Positions 46,443 to 55,356 of a stretch of 64,000 nt of DNA are shown here, in pieces (position 1 is the stretch's first letter; every line of letters begins with the position of its first letter). The translations under genes were made by a program, and so were the position numbers. The notes beneath the pieces were generated by a model that saw only the letters and a list, made by a program, of their open reading frames with translations, ran no database searches and was not told the DNA's origin. The DNA is from Salinibacter ruber DSM 13855 (GTDB lineage Bacteria > Bacteroidota > Rhodothermia > Rhodothermales > Salinibacteraceae): the NCBI RefSeq assembly GCF_000013045.1, contig NC_007677.1:1178001-1242000 (forward strand), in the 5' to 3' direction.

Positions 46443-47603
46443 ATGACCCACGCATCCTCCTCCCCGACCCGCGATCCTGCCAAGCTCGTTCTGTCCGACG
46501 GCACCGTCGCCCGAGGCGTGGCACTTGGCCAGCGAGGGCTGACCGGCGGGGAGCTGTGCTTCAACACGAGCATGACCGGGTACCAAGAAATCATGACGGA
46601 TCCGTCGTACTACGGCCAGCTCATGATGATGACTCAGCCCCACATCGGCAACTACGGCGCCTCGGCCGAAGACATGGAGGCCGATACCCCGATGGTCGCG
46701 GGCTTCATCGTCCGCGATTACCCGCGCCGCCACGCCAACACCCAGGCCGACGAGACGCTCGAGGCGTTCATGCGGCGCCACGGCCTCGTGGGCATTGCGG
46801 GGGTGGACACCCGGGCCCTCGTGCGACACGTGCGGGACAAGGGCGTCATGAATGCCGTCATCTCGTCCGAGGCCCTGGAGGAGGAGACGCTCCTGCAGAA
46901 GGCGCGCGACTGGCCCAGCATGGCGGGCCGGAAGCTGGCCTCGGAGGTGAGCACCGATGGCCCGTACACGTTCTGCGAGGGCCCCGGGCCGCGGATTGCG
47001 GTGTACGACTTCGGGGTCAAGCAGAACATCCTGCGCTCGTTTCGCCGGCGGGGGTGTACGGTGAGGGTGGTGCCGGGCGACACGGACCTGAGCGAGGTCC
47101 GTGCCTGGGACCCCGACGGGCTCTTCTTCTCGAACGGCCCCGGCGACCCGCGTCCCATGTCCGACGCGATCGAGACGGTGGGCGAGGCCATCGACACGGG
47201 CCTCCCGATCTTCGGCATCTGCCTGGGGCACCAGCTGATGTCGCTGGCGGAAGGGATTGGGGTCTACAAGATGCATGTCGGCCACCGCGGGGCCAACCAT
47301 CCGGTGAAGAACCTTGACACCGGGCAGGTCGAGGTGACGACCCAGAACCACGGCTTCGCGGTCGATCCCGAGTCGATTGCGCCGGAAACCGCCCGCGTAA
47401 CGCACGTCAACCTGAACGACGACACGATCGAGGGGCTTGAGTTCAAGACGTTCGCCGGCATGTCGCTGCAGTACCACCCGGAGGCCTCCCCCGGCCCGCA
47501 CGACAGCCACTACCACTTCAACCGGTTCATGGAGCTGGTGGCGGAGGAGCGGGACGTGACGCTGCCGGCGGCCGCCACCGAGCCGGCGGTCGCGACGGCG
47601 TAG
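46443..47603 (+). CDS. carA: Carbamoyl-phosphate synthase small chain
   Basis: A 386-residue glutamine amidotransferase subunit feeding ammonia to CarB for pyrimidine and arginine synthesis. The N-terminal domain has LVLSDGTVARGVALG and CFNTSMTGYQEIMTDPSYYGQ. The class I amidotransferase triad lies in FGICLGHQLMSLAEG (Cys) and LQYHPEASPGPHDS (His, Glu). The leader with a terminator lies directly upstream and carB follows after 120 bp. Confidence 0.97.
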   Translation: MTHASSSPTRDPAKLVLSDGTVARGVALGQRGLTGGELCFNTSMTGYQEIMTDPSYYGQLMMMTQPHIGNYGASAEDMEADTPMVAGFIVRDYPRRHANTQADETLEAFMRRHGLVGIAGVDTRALVRHVRDKGVMNAVISSEALEEETLLQKARDWPSMAGRKLASEVSTDGPYTFCEGPGPRIAVYDFGVKQNILRSFRRRGCTVRVVPGDTDLSEVRAWDPDGLFFSNGPGDPRPMSDAIETVGEAIDTGLPIFGICLGHQLMSLAEGIGVYKMHVGHRGANHPVKNLDTGQVEVTTQNHGFAVDPESIAPETARVTHVNLNDDTIEGLEFKTFAGMSLQYHPEASPGPHDSHYHFNRFMELVAEERDVTLPAAATEPAVATA

Positions 47604-47613
47604 GCGACCAGGA

Positions 47614-47714
47614 GGGGGCCGGCACCGGCGGCACGGCGACCGCCGGCCCCCGAGAATCATCGGCGTCGGGGAGGGCCCCGACGTCGCTCACTCATCACGC
47701 ACCACGCACCACAC
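47614..47714. repeat. Structured carA-carB intercistronic region
   Basis: Two GC-rich hairpins and a short tandem run lie between the genes. Stem 1 is GGGGGCCGGC (47614-47623) with GCCGGCCCCC (47642-47651). Stem 2 is CGTCGGGG (47664-47671) with CCCCGACG (47676-47683). A CACGCACCACGCACCACAC run follows (from about 47696). No T-run is present, so these are more likely mRNA-stability or processing elements than a full terminator. Confidence 0.6.
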
Positions 47715-47723
47715 ACTCCCCAA

Positions 47724-50552
47724 ATGCCCAAGCGCACCGACATCGAGACCATTCTCCTCATCGGGTCCGGCCCCATCGTGATCGGGCAGGCCTGCGAGTT
47801 TGACTACAGCGGCAGCCAGTCGGCCCGGGCCCTGATGGATGAGGGCTACCGGGTGGTTCTGGTGAACTCCAACCCGGCCACCATCATGACCGACCCGCTG
47901 ATGGCCGACGAGGTGTACCTCCGACCGCTCACGCCGTCGTCCATTGCGCAGATTGCCCGTGAGGAGGAGCCGGACGCCGTGCTGCCCACGATGGGCGGCC
48001 AAACCGGCCTCAACGTGGCGCAGGACCTGAAGAAAGACGGGTTCTGGGATGAAGAGGGCATCGATGTCATCGGCGTCGACATCGACACGGTCCAGATCAC
48101 CGAGGACCGTCAGGAATTCCGAACGCTGATGGACGACATCGGGCTCGACCAGTCCCGCAGCGACACGGCCAAGAGCCTGCTGGAGGCCAAAGAAATCACC
48201 CAGGAGCTGGGAGGGCTGCCGGTCGTTATCCGGCCGTCGTACACGCTTGGGGGCTCGGGGGGCGGCATCGTCTGGAAGGAGGACGAATTCGAGGAAATGG
48301 TCACCCGTGGCCTGGAGCTCTCCCCGGCCCACCAGGTGCTGATTGACGAGTGCCTGTTCGGGTGGAAGGAGTACGAACTGGAGCTGCTCCGCGACCCCAA
48401 CGACAACGTCATCATCATCGCCTCCATCGAGAACGTGACGCCGATGGGCGTGCACACCGGCGACTCGGTAACCGTCGCGCCGCAGCAGACGCTGACGGAC
48501 AAGCAGTTCCAGCGGATGCGCGACGCGGCGATCAAGGCGATGAACTCGATCGGCACCTTTGCGGGCGGGTGCAACATCCAGTTTGCCTTCGAGCCGGGGA
48601 CCGGGCGCATGATCGTAATCGAGATCAACCCGCGGGTGAGCCGCTCCTCGGCCCTCGCCTCCAAGGCGACCGGCTACCCCATCGCGAAGGTGGCCTCGAA
48701 GCTGGCGATCGGCTACACCCTCGACGAGCTGCCGAACGAGGTGACCGGCGATACGAGCGCCTGCTTCGAGCCGTCGCTCGACTACGTGGTCACCAAGATT
48801 CCGCGCTTCAACTTCGACAAGTTCGAGGGGGTCGACGAGGAGCTGACCACGCAGATGAAAGCGGTCGGCGAGGTCATGTCGATCGGGCGCACGTTCAACG
48901 AAAGCCTGCAGAAGGCCTGGCAGAGCCTCGAAATCGGGTACGCGGGGCTCGGGGCCGACCGCCCGGACGCCGACCGCGAGACGGTGCGCGAGCGGCTGAC
49001 GGCCCCGCGCTGGGACAACCTGCTGCACGTCCGCCACGCCTTCCGGTACGGGGCGAGCGTGGAGGAGGTACACGACATCACTCAGATCGACAAGTGGTTC
49101 CTCTACCAGATCAAGGACCTCGTCGCCCTTGAGGAGGCGGTCCGCTCCACCCCCCTCCGCGAGATGGACGCCCGCTTCCTCCGAGAGATCAAGCGCGCGG
49201 GCTTTTCCGACGAGCAGATTGCCTTCCTCGTCCCCGAGGACGTGACCGACCGCGAGGTGCGCGCCCACCGGACGGACGAGGACGTGACCCCGGCCTACCA
49301 GCTCGTCGACACCTGTGCGGGCGAGTTTCCGGCGGAGACGCCCTACTACTACTCCAGCTACGAGACCGTCAACGAGAGCACGGTCACGGACCGGCCGAAG
49401 GTGCTGATTCTCGGCTCCGGCCCCAACCGCATCGGGCAGGGCATCGAGTTCGACTACTGCTGCGTCCACGGCGTGAAGGCCGCCCAGGAGATGGGCTACG
49501 AGGCCCTCATGCTGAACTGCAACCCCGAAACGGTGTCCACGGACTTCGACGTGGCGGACAAGCTCTACTTCGAGCCGGTCTTCTGGGAGCGGGTGCAGGA
49601 CGTCATCGACCTGGAGCAGCCGGAGGGCGTCATCCTCCAGCTTGGCGGGCAGACGGCCATCAAGCTCGGCGAGCGGTTCGAGGAGGACGGCATCCAGGTC
49701 CTGGGAACCTCGTACTCGAAAATGGACCTCGTGGAGGACCGGGGCAAGTTCACGTCCATTCTGCAGAAGCTGGACATTCCGTTCCCCCCCTACGGCGTGG
49801 CCCATTCGGTGGAGGAGGCCCTCGAGACCGCCGGCCGTCTCGGGTATCCGACCCTGATCCGGCCCAGCTACGTGCTCGGAGGGGAGGGCATGCGCATCGC
49901 CATCAATGAGGACGAGGTGGCCGAGTACGTGGGCAACGTGCTGGAGACATATCCGGACAATGAGATCCTGCTCGACCGCTTCCTCGAAGACGCGGTCGAG
50001 CTGGACGTGGATGCCATCTGCGATGGCGATGAGGTGTGGATTGCGGGCATGATGCAGCACATCGAGCCGGCGGGGGTCCACTCCGGCGACTCGACCGCCG
50101 TCCTGCCGCCGTTTAGCCTCTCCGACGAGGTGCTCGATACCATTCGGGAGTACGTGCGGGCCCTCGCCTTCGAGCTGGACGTCCTCGGCCTCGTGAACGT
50201 GCAGCTCATCGTCAAGGACGGAACGGTGTACGTCATTGAGGCCAATCCGCGCGCCTCCCGCACGGTCCCCTTCATCGCCAAGGCGGCGGGCATTCCCATT
50301 CCCGCCATCGCCACGAAGGTCATGCTGGGCGAGACGCTCGAGACCTTCCGCGAGCGGGGCGACCTGCAGTCGGACCTGGAGGAGTACGCGATCAAGGAGC
50401 CGGTCTTCTCGTGGGACAAGTTCCCGGAGGTGCCGAAGGAGCTCGGGCCGGAGATGAAGTCGACCGGAGAGTCGATCGCGTTCGTGGAGTCCCTCGACGC
50501 CGAGCAGTTCGAACAGCCCTACGAAATGAAGGACCTATATTTGTCTCGGTAA
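47724..50552 (+). CDS. carB: Carbamoyl-phosphate synthase large chain, no MGS domain
   Basis: A 942-residue synthetase with the two ATP-grasp halves. The first has LLIGSGPIVIGQACEFDYSGSQ, IRPSYTLGGSGGGIVW and VIEINPRVSRSSALASKATGYPIAKVA. The second repeats LILGSGPNRIGQGIEFDYCCVH, LIRPSYVLGGEGM and VIEANPRASRTVPFIAKAAG. It ends at YEMKDLYLSR and lacks the roughly 130-residue C-terminal MGS-like regulatory domain found in E. coli CarB, where UMP and ornithine bind. Shorter CarB chains are, to my knowledge, common in Bacteroidota. Loss of allostery raises the weight of transcriptional control at the leader. Confidence 0.96.
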   Translation: MPKRTDIETILLIGSGPIVIGQACEFDYSGSQSARALMDEGYRVVLVNSNPATIMTDPLMADEVYLRPLTPSSIAQIAREEEPDAVLPTMGGQTGLNVAQDLKKDGFWDEEGIDVIGVDIDTVQITEDRQEFRTLMDDIGLDQSRSDTAKSLLEAKEITQELGGLPVVIRPSYTLGGSGGGIVWKEDEFEEMVTRGLELSPAHQVLIDECLFGWKEYELELLRDPNDNVIIIASIENVTPMGVHTGDSVTVAPQQTLTDKQFQRMRDAAIKAMNSIGTFAGGCNIQFAFEPGTGRMIVIEINPRVSRSSALASKATGYPIAKVASKLAIGYTLDELPNEVTGDTSACFEPSLDYVVTKIPRFNFDKFEGVDEELTTQMKAVGEVMSIGRTFNESLQKAWQSLEIGYAGLGADRPDADRETVRERLTAPRWDNLLHVRHAFRYGASVEEVHDITQIDKWFLYQIKDLVALEEAVRSTPLREMDARFLREIKRAGFSDEQIAFLVPEDVTDREVRAHRTDEDVTPAYQLVDTCAGEFPAETPYYYSSYETVNESTVTDRPKVLILGSGPNRIGQGIEFDYCCVHGVKAAQEMGYEALMLNCNPETVSTDFDVADKLYFEPVFWERVQDVIDLEQPEGVILQLGGQTAIKLGERFEEDGIQVLGTSYSKMDLVEDRGKFTSILQKLDIPFPPYGVAHSVEEALETAGRLGYPTLIRPSYVLGGEGMRIAINEDEVAEYVGNVLETYPDNEILLDRFLEDAVELDVDAICDGDEVWIAGMMQHIEPAGVHSGDSTAVLPPFSLSDEVLDTIREYVRALAFELDVLGLVNVQLIVKDGTVYVIEANPRASRTVPFIAKAAGIPIPAIATKVMLGETLETFRERGDLQSDLEEYAIKEPVFSWDKFPEVPKELGPEMKSTGESIAFVESLDAEQFEQPYEMKDLYLSR

Positions 50553-50626
50553 GCACAGGCGTTCTCGCTAGCGCTGTCGGTGGAAGGAGCGGGACTTTCT
50601 GGAATTCACGGAGCGAAGCGGAGTAA

Positions 50627-50653
50627 ATGAAGAACCTGTACCTGTCCCGGTAG
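50627..50653 (+). pseudogene. Diverged second copy of the last codons of carB
   Basis: ATG AAG AAC CTG TAC CTG TCC CGG TAG encodes MKNLYLSR-stop. The carB gene itself ends MKDLYLSR-stop at 50526-50552, 101 bp upstream. The two nine-codon stretches differ at several third positions and one residue, and the downstream copy has the more GC-rich codons. It appears to be a remnant of a 3' duplication or of an older carB end. Confidence 0.6.
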
Positions 50654-50770
50654 CAGGCCGTTGGGGCGGAGTATTCCGGACGGTTGGCAACTGTGCGTTT
50701 CTGTTACGAATGGGCGGGAGCCTGCGGCGTATGAGGTGCCATGGTCGTCGGACCTCAAGCCGCACGGGTT

Positions 50771-51616
50771 ATGTCCTTTGACCGCGTCGCTCCCCCACGT
50801 CGCCGAGAGCACTGGTTCTGGGCCCTCGTCCCCCCAGCGCGTGCGCTCGTTCTTCTGGTCATTGTCTGGGTGGGGGCGGCCCTCCCGGTTTCGGGGCAGG
50901 CGGTGCGCGCTCCCCTGTCCTTCGATGTCCCGTCCGTAGACGAGCTCGCCCGGCGTGCCGTGGAGCAGCGCAGGACACGCCCGAGCATGCCCGCCACTCC
51001 GGTGGGTCGGGGGCTGCGCTCCGGCCTGCGTGGCAGTCCGCTCTCTCCACGACCGCCCGCCCCGGACGGCCCGCCTCGGTTTCAGCACGCCCTTCTGGGC
51101 AGTGCAATCGGGGTGACGGTCAGTGTAGGAATGCTTTACGTGTTGTCCGACGCCGACCTCTCCGATCGTACTGATCGGCGCCGGTACGGGGGCGACGGTG
51201 AGCTGCGGGCGCAAGGGGCCGCGCTGCTGTTGATTGTTGGAAGTGCGCCGATTGGGGCCGTACTCGGGTCGGGGCTCGTGGACGACGGGCTGCCCGGAGA
51301 GGCCCTCTTCGCCGCGGGACTCGGCGAACTCGTTGTCGGTGGAGTGGGAGCCTTGGCGGGCATTGGAGGGGCGGCCCTTGTGGGAGGCGGCCCCCCGGGT
51401 CAGCGCGTGGGGGCAAGCGTCGGGGCGGGCGTAGGAGCAGCCATTGGGGCCGCCCTGGGGGCAACCCTTTCAGCCCAGGATGGACGCGGGGCGTTGTCGT
51501 TTCGGGGAGGGACCTGGTCGGTTGGCGTACCCGACGCCACGATCTGGCCGAGTTTCCGACACGATGTCCCCATTGCTGCGCACGTCCCCCTCGTTACGGT
51601 GAGTCTCGAACAGTAG
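50771..51616 (+). CDS. Putative membrane protein with glycine-zipper segments
   Basis: A 281-residue protein I do not recognise. A signal-anchor segment (ALVLLVIVWVGAALPVSGQ) is followed by a Pro/Arg-rich region and then several Gly/Ala-rich hydrophobic stretches (ALLGSAIGVTVSVGMLYVL, LLLIVGSAPIGAVLGSGL, GASVGAGVGAAIGAALGATLS) with GxxxG spacing. It is probably an envelope protein. The ATG at 50771 is preferred over an in-frame start at 50741, because the later one places the hydrophobic segment nearer the N-terminus. It is followed by psd after 48 bp. Confidence 0.6.
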   Translation: MSFDRVAPPRRREHWFWALVPPARALVLLVIVWVGAALPVSGQAVRAPLSFDVPSVDELARRAVEQRRTRPSMPATPVGRGLRSGLRGSPLSPRPPAPDGPPRFQHALLGSAIGVTVSVGMLYVLSDADLSDRTDRRRYGGDGELRAQGAALLLIVGSAPIGAVLGSGLVDDGLPGEALFAAGLGELVVGGVGALAGIGGAALVGGGPPGQRVGASVGAGVGAAIGAALGATLSAQDGRGALSFRGGTWSVGVPDATIWPSFRHDVPIAAHVPLVTVSLEQ

Positions 51617-51664
51617 GAACGGGGTGGTTTTCCGGACAACGTTCACGGAGACGGGTGAACTTCT

Positions 51665-52489
51665 TTGTACCCCGAAGGTAAAGCGAACCACGAATCGCTC
51701 GTGCCGCCCTCCCCCCAGCGATCCGGCCTCTCTCCAAACGCCGACCTGCTCGTGATTGCACGCGAAGGATACACCATTATCGCCGTCGTGGCGGGCCTTG
51801 CGCTCATGCTGACCGGGGGGGCGCTCTGGGTGGACGCGTGGCTCTGGCGGGGGCCGATGCTCACCCTTGCAGTTGGGGGGCTCGCGTTTGTTCTCTACTT
51901 CTTCCGGGATCCGGAGCGCACGCCGCCGGCGGATGCCCTGGAAGCGGGCATCGTGGCCCCGGCCGACGGCCGGGTCGTGGAGATTGCCGAAGAGGACGAC
52001 CCGCTGTACCTGGAGGGGCCGGCGCGGCGCATTTCCATCTTTCTCTCGCCGCTGGACGTGCATGTGAACCGGGTGCCGGCGCGGGGGGTCATCGAGCACG
52101 CTGAGTACCGCCCGGGCGATTACCTCGTGGCCTGGCACCCGAAGGCCAGCGAGAAGAACGAACGGTCGGAGTTTGGCCTGCGTCACCCCACCGGCACGAA
52201 GCTCCTGTTTAAGCAAATCGCAGGGGCGGTGGCGCGCCGCATCGAATACGACCTCCGTGAGGGGGACACCGTGGAAACCGGGGCGCGCTTCGGCATCGTC
52301 AAGTTTGGGTCCCGAATGGACCTGCTCGTGCCGCCGTCGGTTGAGCTTCACGCGAAGGAGGGGCAGGTCGTGCGGGCGGGCACGACGGTCTTGGGGCGCA
52401 TCCCGACGCCCGAGTCCGGCCGGTCCTCGTCCGCCGAGGCAACCGCCGCGCCGTCCGCCTCGTCCGCACGCCGCTCGTCTGCTTCTTAA
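51665..52489 (+). CDS. psd: Phosphatidylserine decarboxylase
   Basis: A 274-residue pyruvoyl enzyme making phosphatidylethanolamine at the inner membrane. N-terminal hydrophobic segments (IIAVVAGLALMLTGGALWV and GPMLTLAVGGLAFVLYFF) precede FFRDPERTPP and IVAPADGRVVEI. The self-cleavage Gly-Ser lies in IVKFGSRMDLLVP near residue 220. This is the short PSD-A type. The TTG at 51665 is the only convincing start; the Ser/Ala-rich tail is not conserved. It lies 16 bp upstream of pss. Confidence 0.92.
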   Translation: MYPEGKANHESLVPPSPQRSGLSPNADLLVIAREGYTIIAVVAGLALMLTGGALWVDAWLWRGPMLTLAVGGLAFVLYFFRDPERTPPADALEAGIVAPADGRVVEIAEEDDPLYLEGPARRISIFLSPLDVHVNRVPARGVIEHAEYRPGDYLVAWHPKASEKNERSEFGLRHPTGTKLLFKQIAGAVARRIEYDLREGDTVETGARFGIVKFGSRMDLLVPPSVELHAKEGQVVRAGTTVLGRIPTPESGRSSSAEATAAPSASSARRSSAS

Positions 52490-52505
52490 TTGCTGACTGA
52501 CTGGG

Positions 52506-53381
52506 ATGATCGACCTCTTTGGGGCCGACCGTGCGGGCAGTACGGCCCGGGCGGACGACCGCTCCGCCCGGCCGGCGAGCGTCCGACGCCGCCTCCGGGC
52601 CTACCGGAGCGCGCGCCGCGAGCAGCGGGGCGACCGGCCGCCGCCCCGCGTGGCGGTGCCCTCTTTCTTCACGCTGATGAACCTGCTCTGCGGGTTTATG
52701 GCCCTCACGCAGGTGGCGGACGCTGCGTTCGTCCTGGCCTGCTGGCTCATTGTGCTGGCCGGCTTCTTCGACCTGCTCGACGGGGTGATGGCGCGCCTCA
52801 CGGGCGCCGACAGCCCCTTCGGCGTCCAACTCGACTCCCTCAGCGACATCGTGTCGTTCGGGGTGGCGCCGTCTTTCCTGCTGTACGGCTACGTGCTGGA
52901 CACCTTCAACCCACTCGGGATGATCGTTGCCGCCCTCCCGGCGCTCTGCGGGGCGGTGCGGCTGGCCCGCTACAACATGACCGCCGACGAGAGCGACAAA
53001 GAGGGCTTCGAGGGGCTTCCCATTCCGGGGCAGGCCATTGCCGTCGTGGCGCTCATCCTGGCCGCCGAGAACTCAGCCTGGGACGGGCGCTTCGCCCTCG
53101 ACAGCCTCCGCGTCGTGTTGCCCGTCGTCATCGTGCTCTCCGGGCTGATGGTGTCGAGCATCCGGTTCGACGCAATTCCCATGCCCTCCCTGGAAGCGGT
53201 GCGCACACACCCCTCAAAGATCGCCGCGTACGGACTCGCGGGGCTGCTGATCGTGGGGCTCCAGGAGCGAGGGCTTCTGATCGTCCTGACCGCGTACCTG
53301 TTGCACGGCGTGGGACGGGCCCTCTACAAGCTCATGCGGGCGCTCGTCGCCCCGGTGCCGGACGAGCGGTTGGGCTCCTGA
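52506..53381 (+). CDS. pssA: CDP-diacylglycerol-serine O-phosphatidyltransferase
   Basis: A 291-residue membrane enzyme making phosphatidylserine, the substrate of the decarboxylase encoded just upstream. After a basic N-terminal extension of about 45 residues, FFTLMNLLCGFMAL leads to the CDP-alcohol phosphotransferase motif D-G-x2-A-R-x8-G-x3-D-x3-D (FDLLDGVMARLTG, then FGVQLDSLSDIVSFGVAPS). Several transmembrane helices follow. The psd-pss pair is typical of Bacteroidota. Confidence 0.92.
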   Translation: MIDLFGADRAGSTARADDRSARPASVRRRLRAYRSARREQRGDRPPPRVAVPSFFTLMNLLCGFMALTQVADAAFVLACWLIVLAGFFDLLDGVMARLTGADSPFGVQLDSLSDIVSFGVAPSFLLYGYVLDTFNPLGMIVAALPALCGAVRLARYNMTADESDKEGFEGLPIPGQAIAVVALILAAENSAWDGRFALDSLRVVLPVVIVLSGLMVSSIRFDAIPMPSLEAVRTHPSKIAAYGLAGLLIVGLQERGLLIVLTAYLLHGVGRALYKLMRALVAPVPDERLGS

Positions 53382-53436
53382 GAACACCGCCGGCCCCTTC
53401 GTCACTCTCTGCCGTTATCCGCATCCAACGTCCCCC

Positions 53437-53715
53437 ATGTACAAAGCTACGATCTCGATCACCCTCCGGCCGTCTATCCTCGACCCCGAAGGCAAAACCA
53501 TCCAGCACGCCCTGACCAACCTCGGGTACGACGCGGTGGATCAGGTGCGCATGGGCAAGCAGGCCGAGGTATGGATCGACGCGGCGAGCGAAGCGGAGGC
53601 CCGTGAGGTGGCCACGGAGGCCTGCGAAAAGCTGCTCGCAAACCCTGTCACCGAAAACTTCGAGATCCAGATCGAATCTGCGTCCCGCGAGGCGGTCGGG
53701 GAGGGAACGGCCTGA
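53437..53715 (+). CDS. purS: Phosphoribosylformylglycinamidine synthase subunit PurS
   Basis: A 92-residue small subunit of the three-part FGAM synthase of purine synthesis. Typical segments are YKATISITLRPSILDPEGKTIQHALTNLGY and the C-terminal EACEKLLANPVTENFEI. PurQ and PurL are not in the window. It lies 55 bp after pssA, without obvious functional linkage to its neighbours. Confidence 0.93.
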   Translation: MYKATISITLRPSILDPEGKTIQHALTNLGYDAVDQVRMGKQAEVWIDAASEAEAREVATEACEKLLANPVTENFEIQIESASREAVGEGTA

Positions 53716-53798
53716 CGGCGCAGCCGTCCTCACCCCATTGGGCATTCGATGCGTTTGCCTGCGACGGTCCGTTCACGAATTCGACTCGTTTGCTTGTC

Positions 53799-54137
53799 AT
53801 GACTGAGGGTTTTCCGCGACGCACGCTTGGGGCACCGGCTGAGCCGGACGTTCAGCCGGCCCCGCCGGAGGTGGAAGAAGCCGACCAGGAGGAAGAAAAC
53901 GAGGGGACCGATGAGCCCTGGTTTGTCATCCTCTTCAATGACGAAGTCCACACCTTCGAGGAGGTCATTGGGCAGTTGGTGAAGGCCACGGGCTGCAGCC
54001 GCAGCGAGGCCGAGGACATGGCCTGGACGGTCCACAATGAGGGCAAGGCAACCGTCTACGAAGGCACGTTTGAGGAGTGCTTCGAGGTGCAGAGCGTGCT
54101 GAAGGAGATTCAACTCGTGACGGAAATTCAGGGGTAG
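53799..54137 (+). CDS. clpS: ATP-dependent Clp protease adaptor ClpS
   Basis: A 112-residue adaptor that delivers N-degron substrates to ClpAP. An acidic, Pro-rich N-terminal tail is followed by the core WFVILFNDEVHTFEEVIGQLV and CSRSEAEDMAWTVHNEGKATVYEG. The Asn-Asp pair and the His cluster of the substrate pocket are present. The ATG at 53799 is chosen over an in-frame TTG at 53790. clpA is not in the window. Confidence 0.93.
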   Translation: MTEGFPRRTLGAPAEPDVQPAPPEVEEADQEEENEGTDEPWFVILFNDEVHTFEEVIGQLVKATGCSRSEAEDMAWTVHNEGKATVYEGTFEECFEVQSVLKEIQLVTEIQG

Positions 54138-54153
54138 GCCGTCCCGGTGGGGC

Positions 54154-55356
54154 CTACGAGGCGGAGCGGCGCCACACGTGAAGGAGGGTTTGAGGGGTGG
54201 GATGGGCGTAGCGGGTCGTTCCGTTCAGGGCCTTCACCCGCACGGAATCCGGGCCCGGCACCACCACCGAGCGATCGTCGAGCCAGCCCCACACCGCCCC
54301 GTCGACCCGGCCGAGGCGTCGGGTCTGCCCCTTCACCCGCACGGCGGCCTGCGAGGACGCGTCGCTCCGCAGGGTAAAGGCGATGCGGTTGCCCGACGGC
54401 GACCATCGGGGATGCACCTGGTCGGCCGTGGTTTGGTCGGGAGAGACGAGGAAAGTGGGGCGCGAGCCGTCGTAGACCACCACCTGACGGTGGCCGGACG
54501 CCTCGACCCGTACATCGAGGGCCACCTCGTTCGTCTCCGGGGCCCATCGGTGGTGGCGAGCGTGGCGCTCGTTGCCGAACAGCGTTTCGGGATTGGTGCC
54601 GTCGGGGCCACTCAGGACAAACGACGAGTCGGGCACGTACTCGCCGCGGTCCCGGTCGTACTCGAGCTCCCGGTAGATGTAGGCCATCTGTTGGCCCGTG
54701 GGTGCGTAGCGGAGGTGGTGCATGCGGCGTATGTCGAGGGAGGCCTGGGTGGCACAGTCGCCCGCGTCCACCACGTACAGGTTGTCGTCGGTTCGGGCGG
54801 CGAGCGAGCCGTCCGGAAGCCAGTGGAGGACCTCGCGGACGCTGCTGCATCCCACGTCTCGGGTCGTGCCGTCGGGCGTCACCACCTGGAGCCCGCCGGG
54901 CCCACGCCCGCCGTCGTCGGTGGGGCGGTAGTACCCGACGGCGAGGCGCTCCTGGTTGGGGTGCCAGGCCAGAGAGTAGGCGACCGACGTCCCGGCCGCG
55001 GCGTGCACGCGGTGCGCCTGTTGTGTCGTCAGGTCCAGCAGCGTGAGGTGGGACGAGTCCGCCGTGGCGTAGCTGAAGGCAAGGTGCCGGCCGGACGGCG
55101 ATACCGCCCGGGCCGGCTTGGCCGTGGCGCCCGCGGCGAGGGTCCGGCTTTCATCGGTCCGTGCATCGTGTAACACCAGGCCGTCGGCCGGGGTTGTGTG
55201 CAGCAGAAAGAGGGACGGCCCCGAGGACACCGCTGGTCCGTTCGCCTCGGTCGTGGAGCCGGGCGGCTGTGAGGACGAACAGGCGACCCCGAGCCCCAAG
55301 ACCCCGATCAATGCGCACAAAACGAAGCTACGGGGCGCCGACGAGGGAAAATGCAT
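54154..55356 (-). CDS. TolB-like beta-propeller lipoprotein
   Basis: A 400-residue lipoprotein. The signal and lipobox (LIGVLGLGVACSSS) are clear. WD40/TolB-like blades follow, with repeated SPSGRHLAFSYA, WHPNQERLAVGY, YAPTGQQMAYIYR and WSPSGNRIAFTLR motifs. Such proteins bind partners at the envelope. No pal, tolA or peptidase domain is nearby, and the role is unknown. It is convergent with clpS, with 16 bp between stops. Confidence 0.82.
   Translation of the reverse strand: MHFPSSAPRSFVLCALIGVLGLGVACSSSQPPGSTTEANGPAVSSGPSLFLLHTTPADGLVLHDARTDESRTLAAGATAKPARAVSPSGRHLAFSYATADSSHLTLLDLTTQQAHRVHAAAGTSVAYSLAWHPNQERLAVGYYRPTDDGGRGPGGLQVVTPDGTTRDVGCSSVREVLHWLPDGSLAARTDDNLYVVDAGDCATQASLDIRRMHHLRYAPTGQQMAYIYRELEYDRDRGEYVPDSSFVLSGPDGTNPETLFGNERHARHHRWAPETNEVALDVRVEASGHRQVVVYDGSRPTFLVSPDQTTADQVHPRWSPSGNRIAFTLRSDASSQAAVRVKGQTRRLGRVDGAVWGWLDDRSVVVPGPDSVRVKALNGTTRYAHPTPQTLLHVWRRSAS

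Noticed and set aside
47688-50081. Open frame of 797 codons on the minus strand opposite carB
   Set aside because: It is an antisense shadow produced by the high GC third positions of carB; the composition (Val/Leu/Arg/Gly-rich, no motifs) is non-coding-like and carB is unmistakable.
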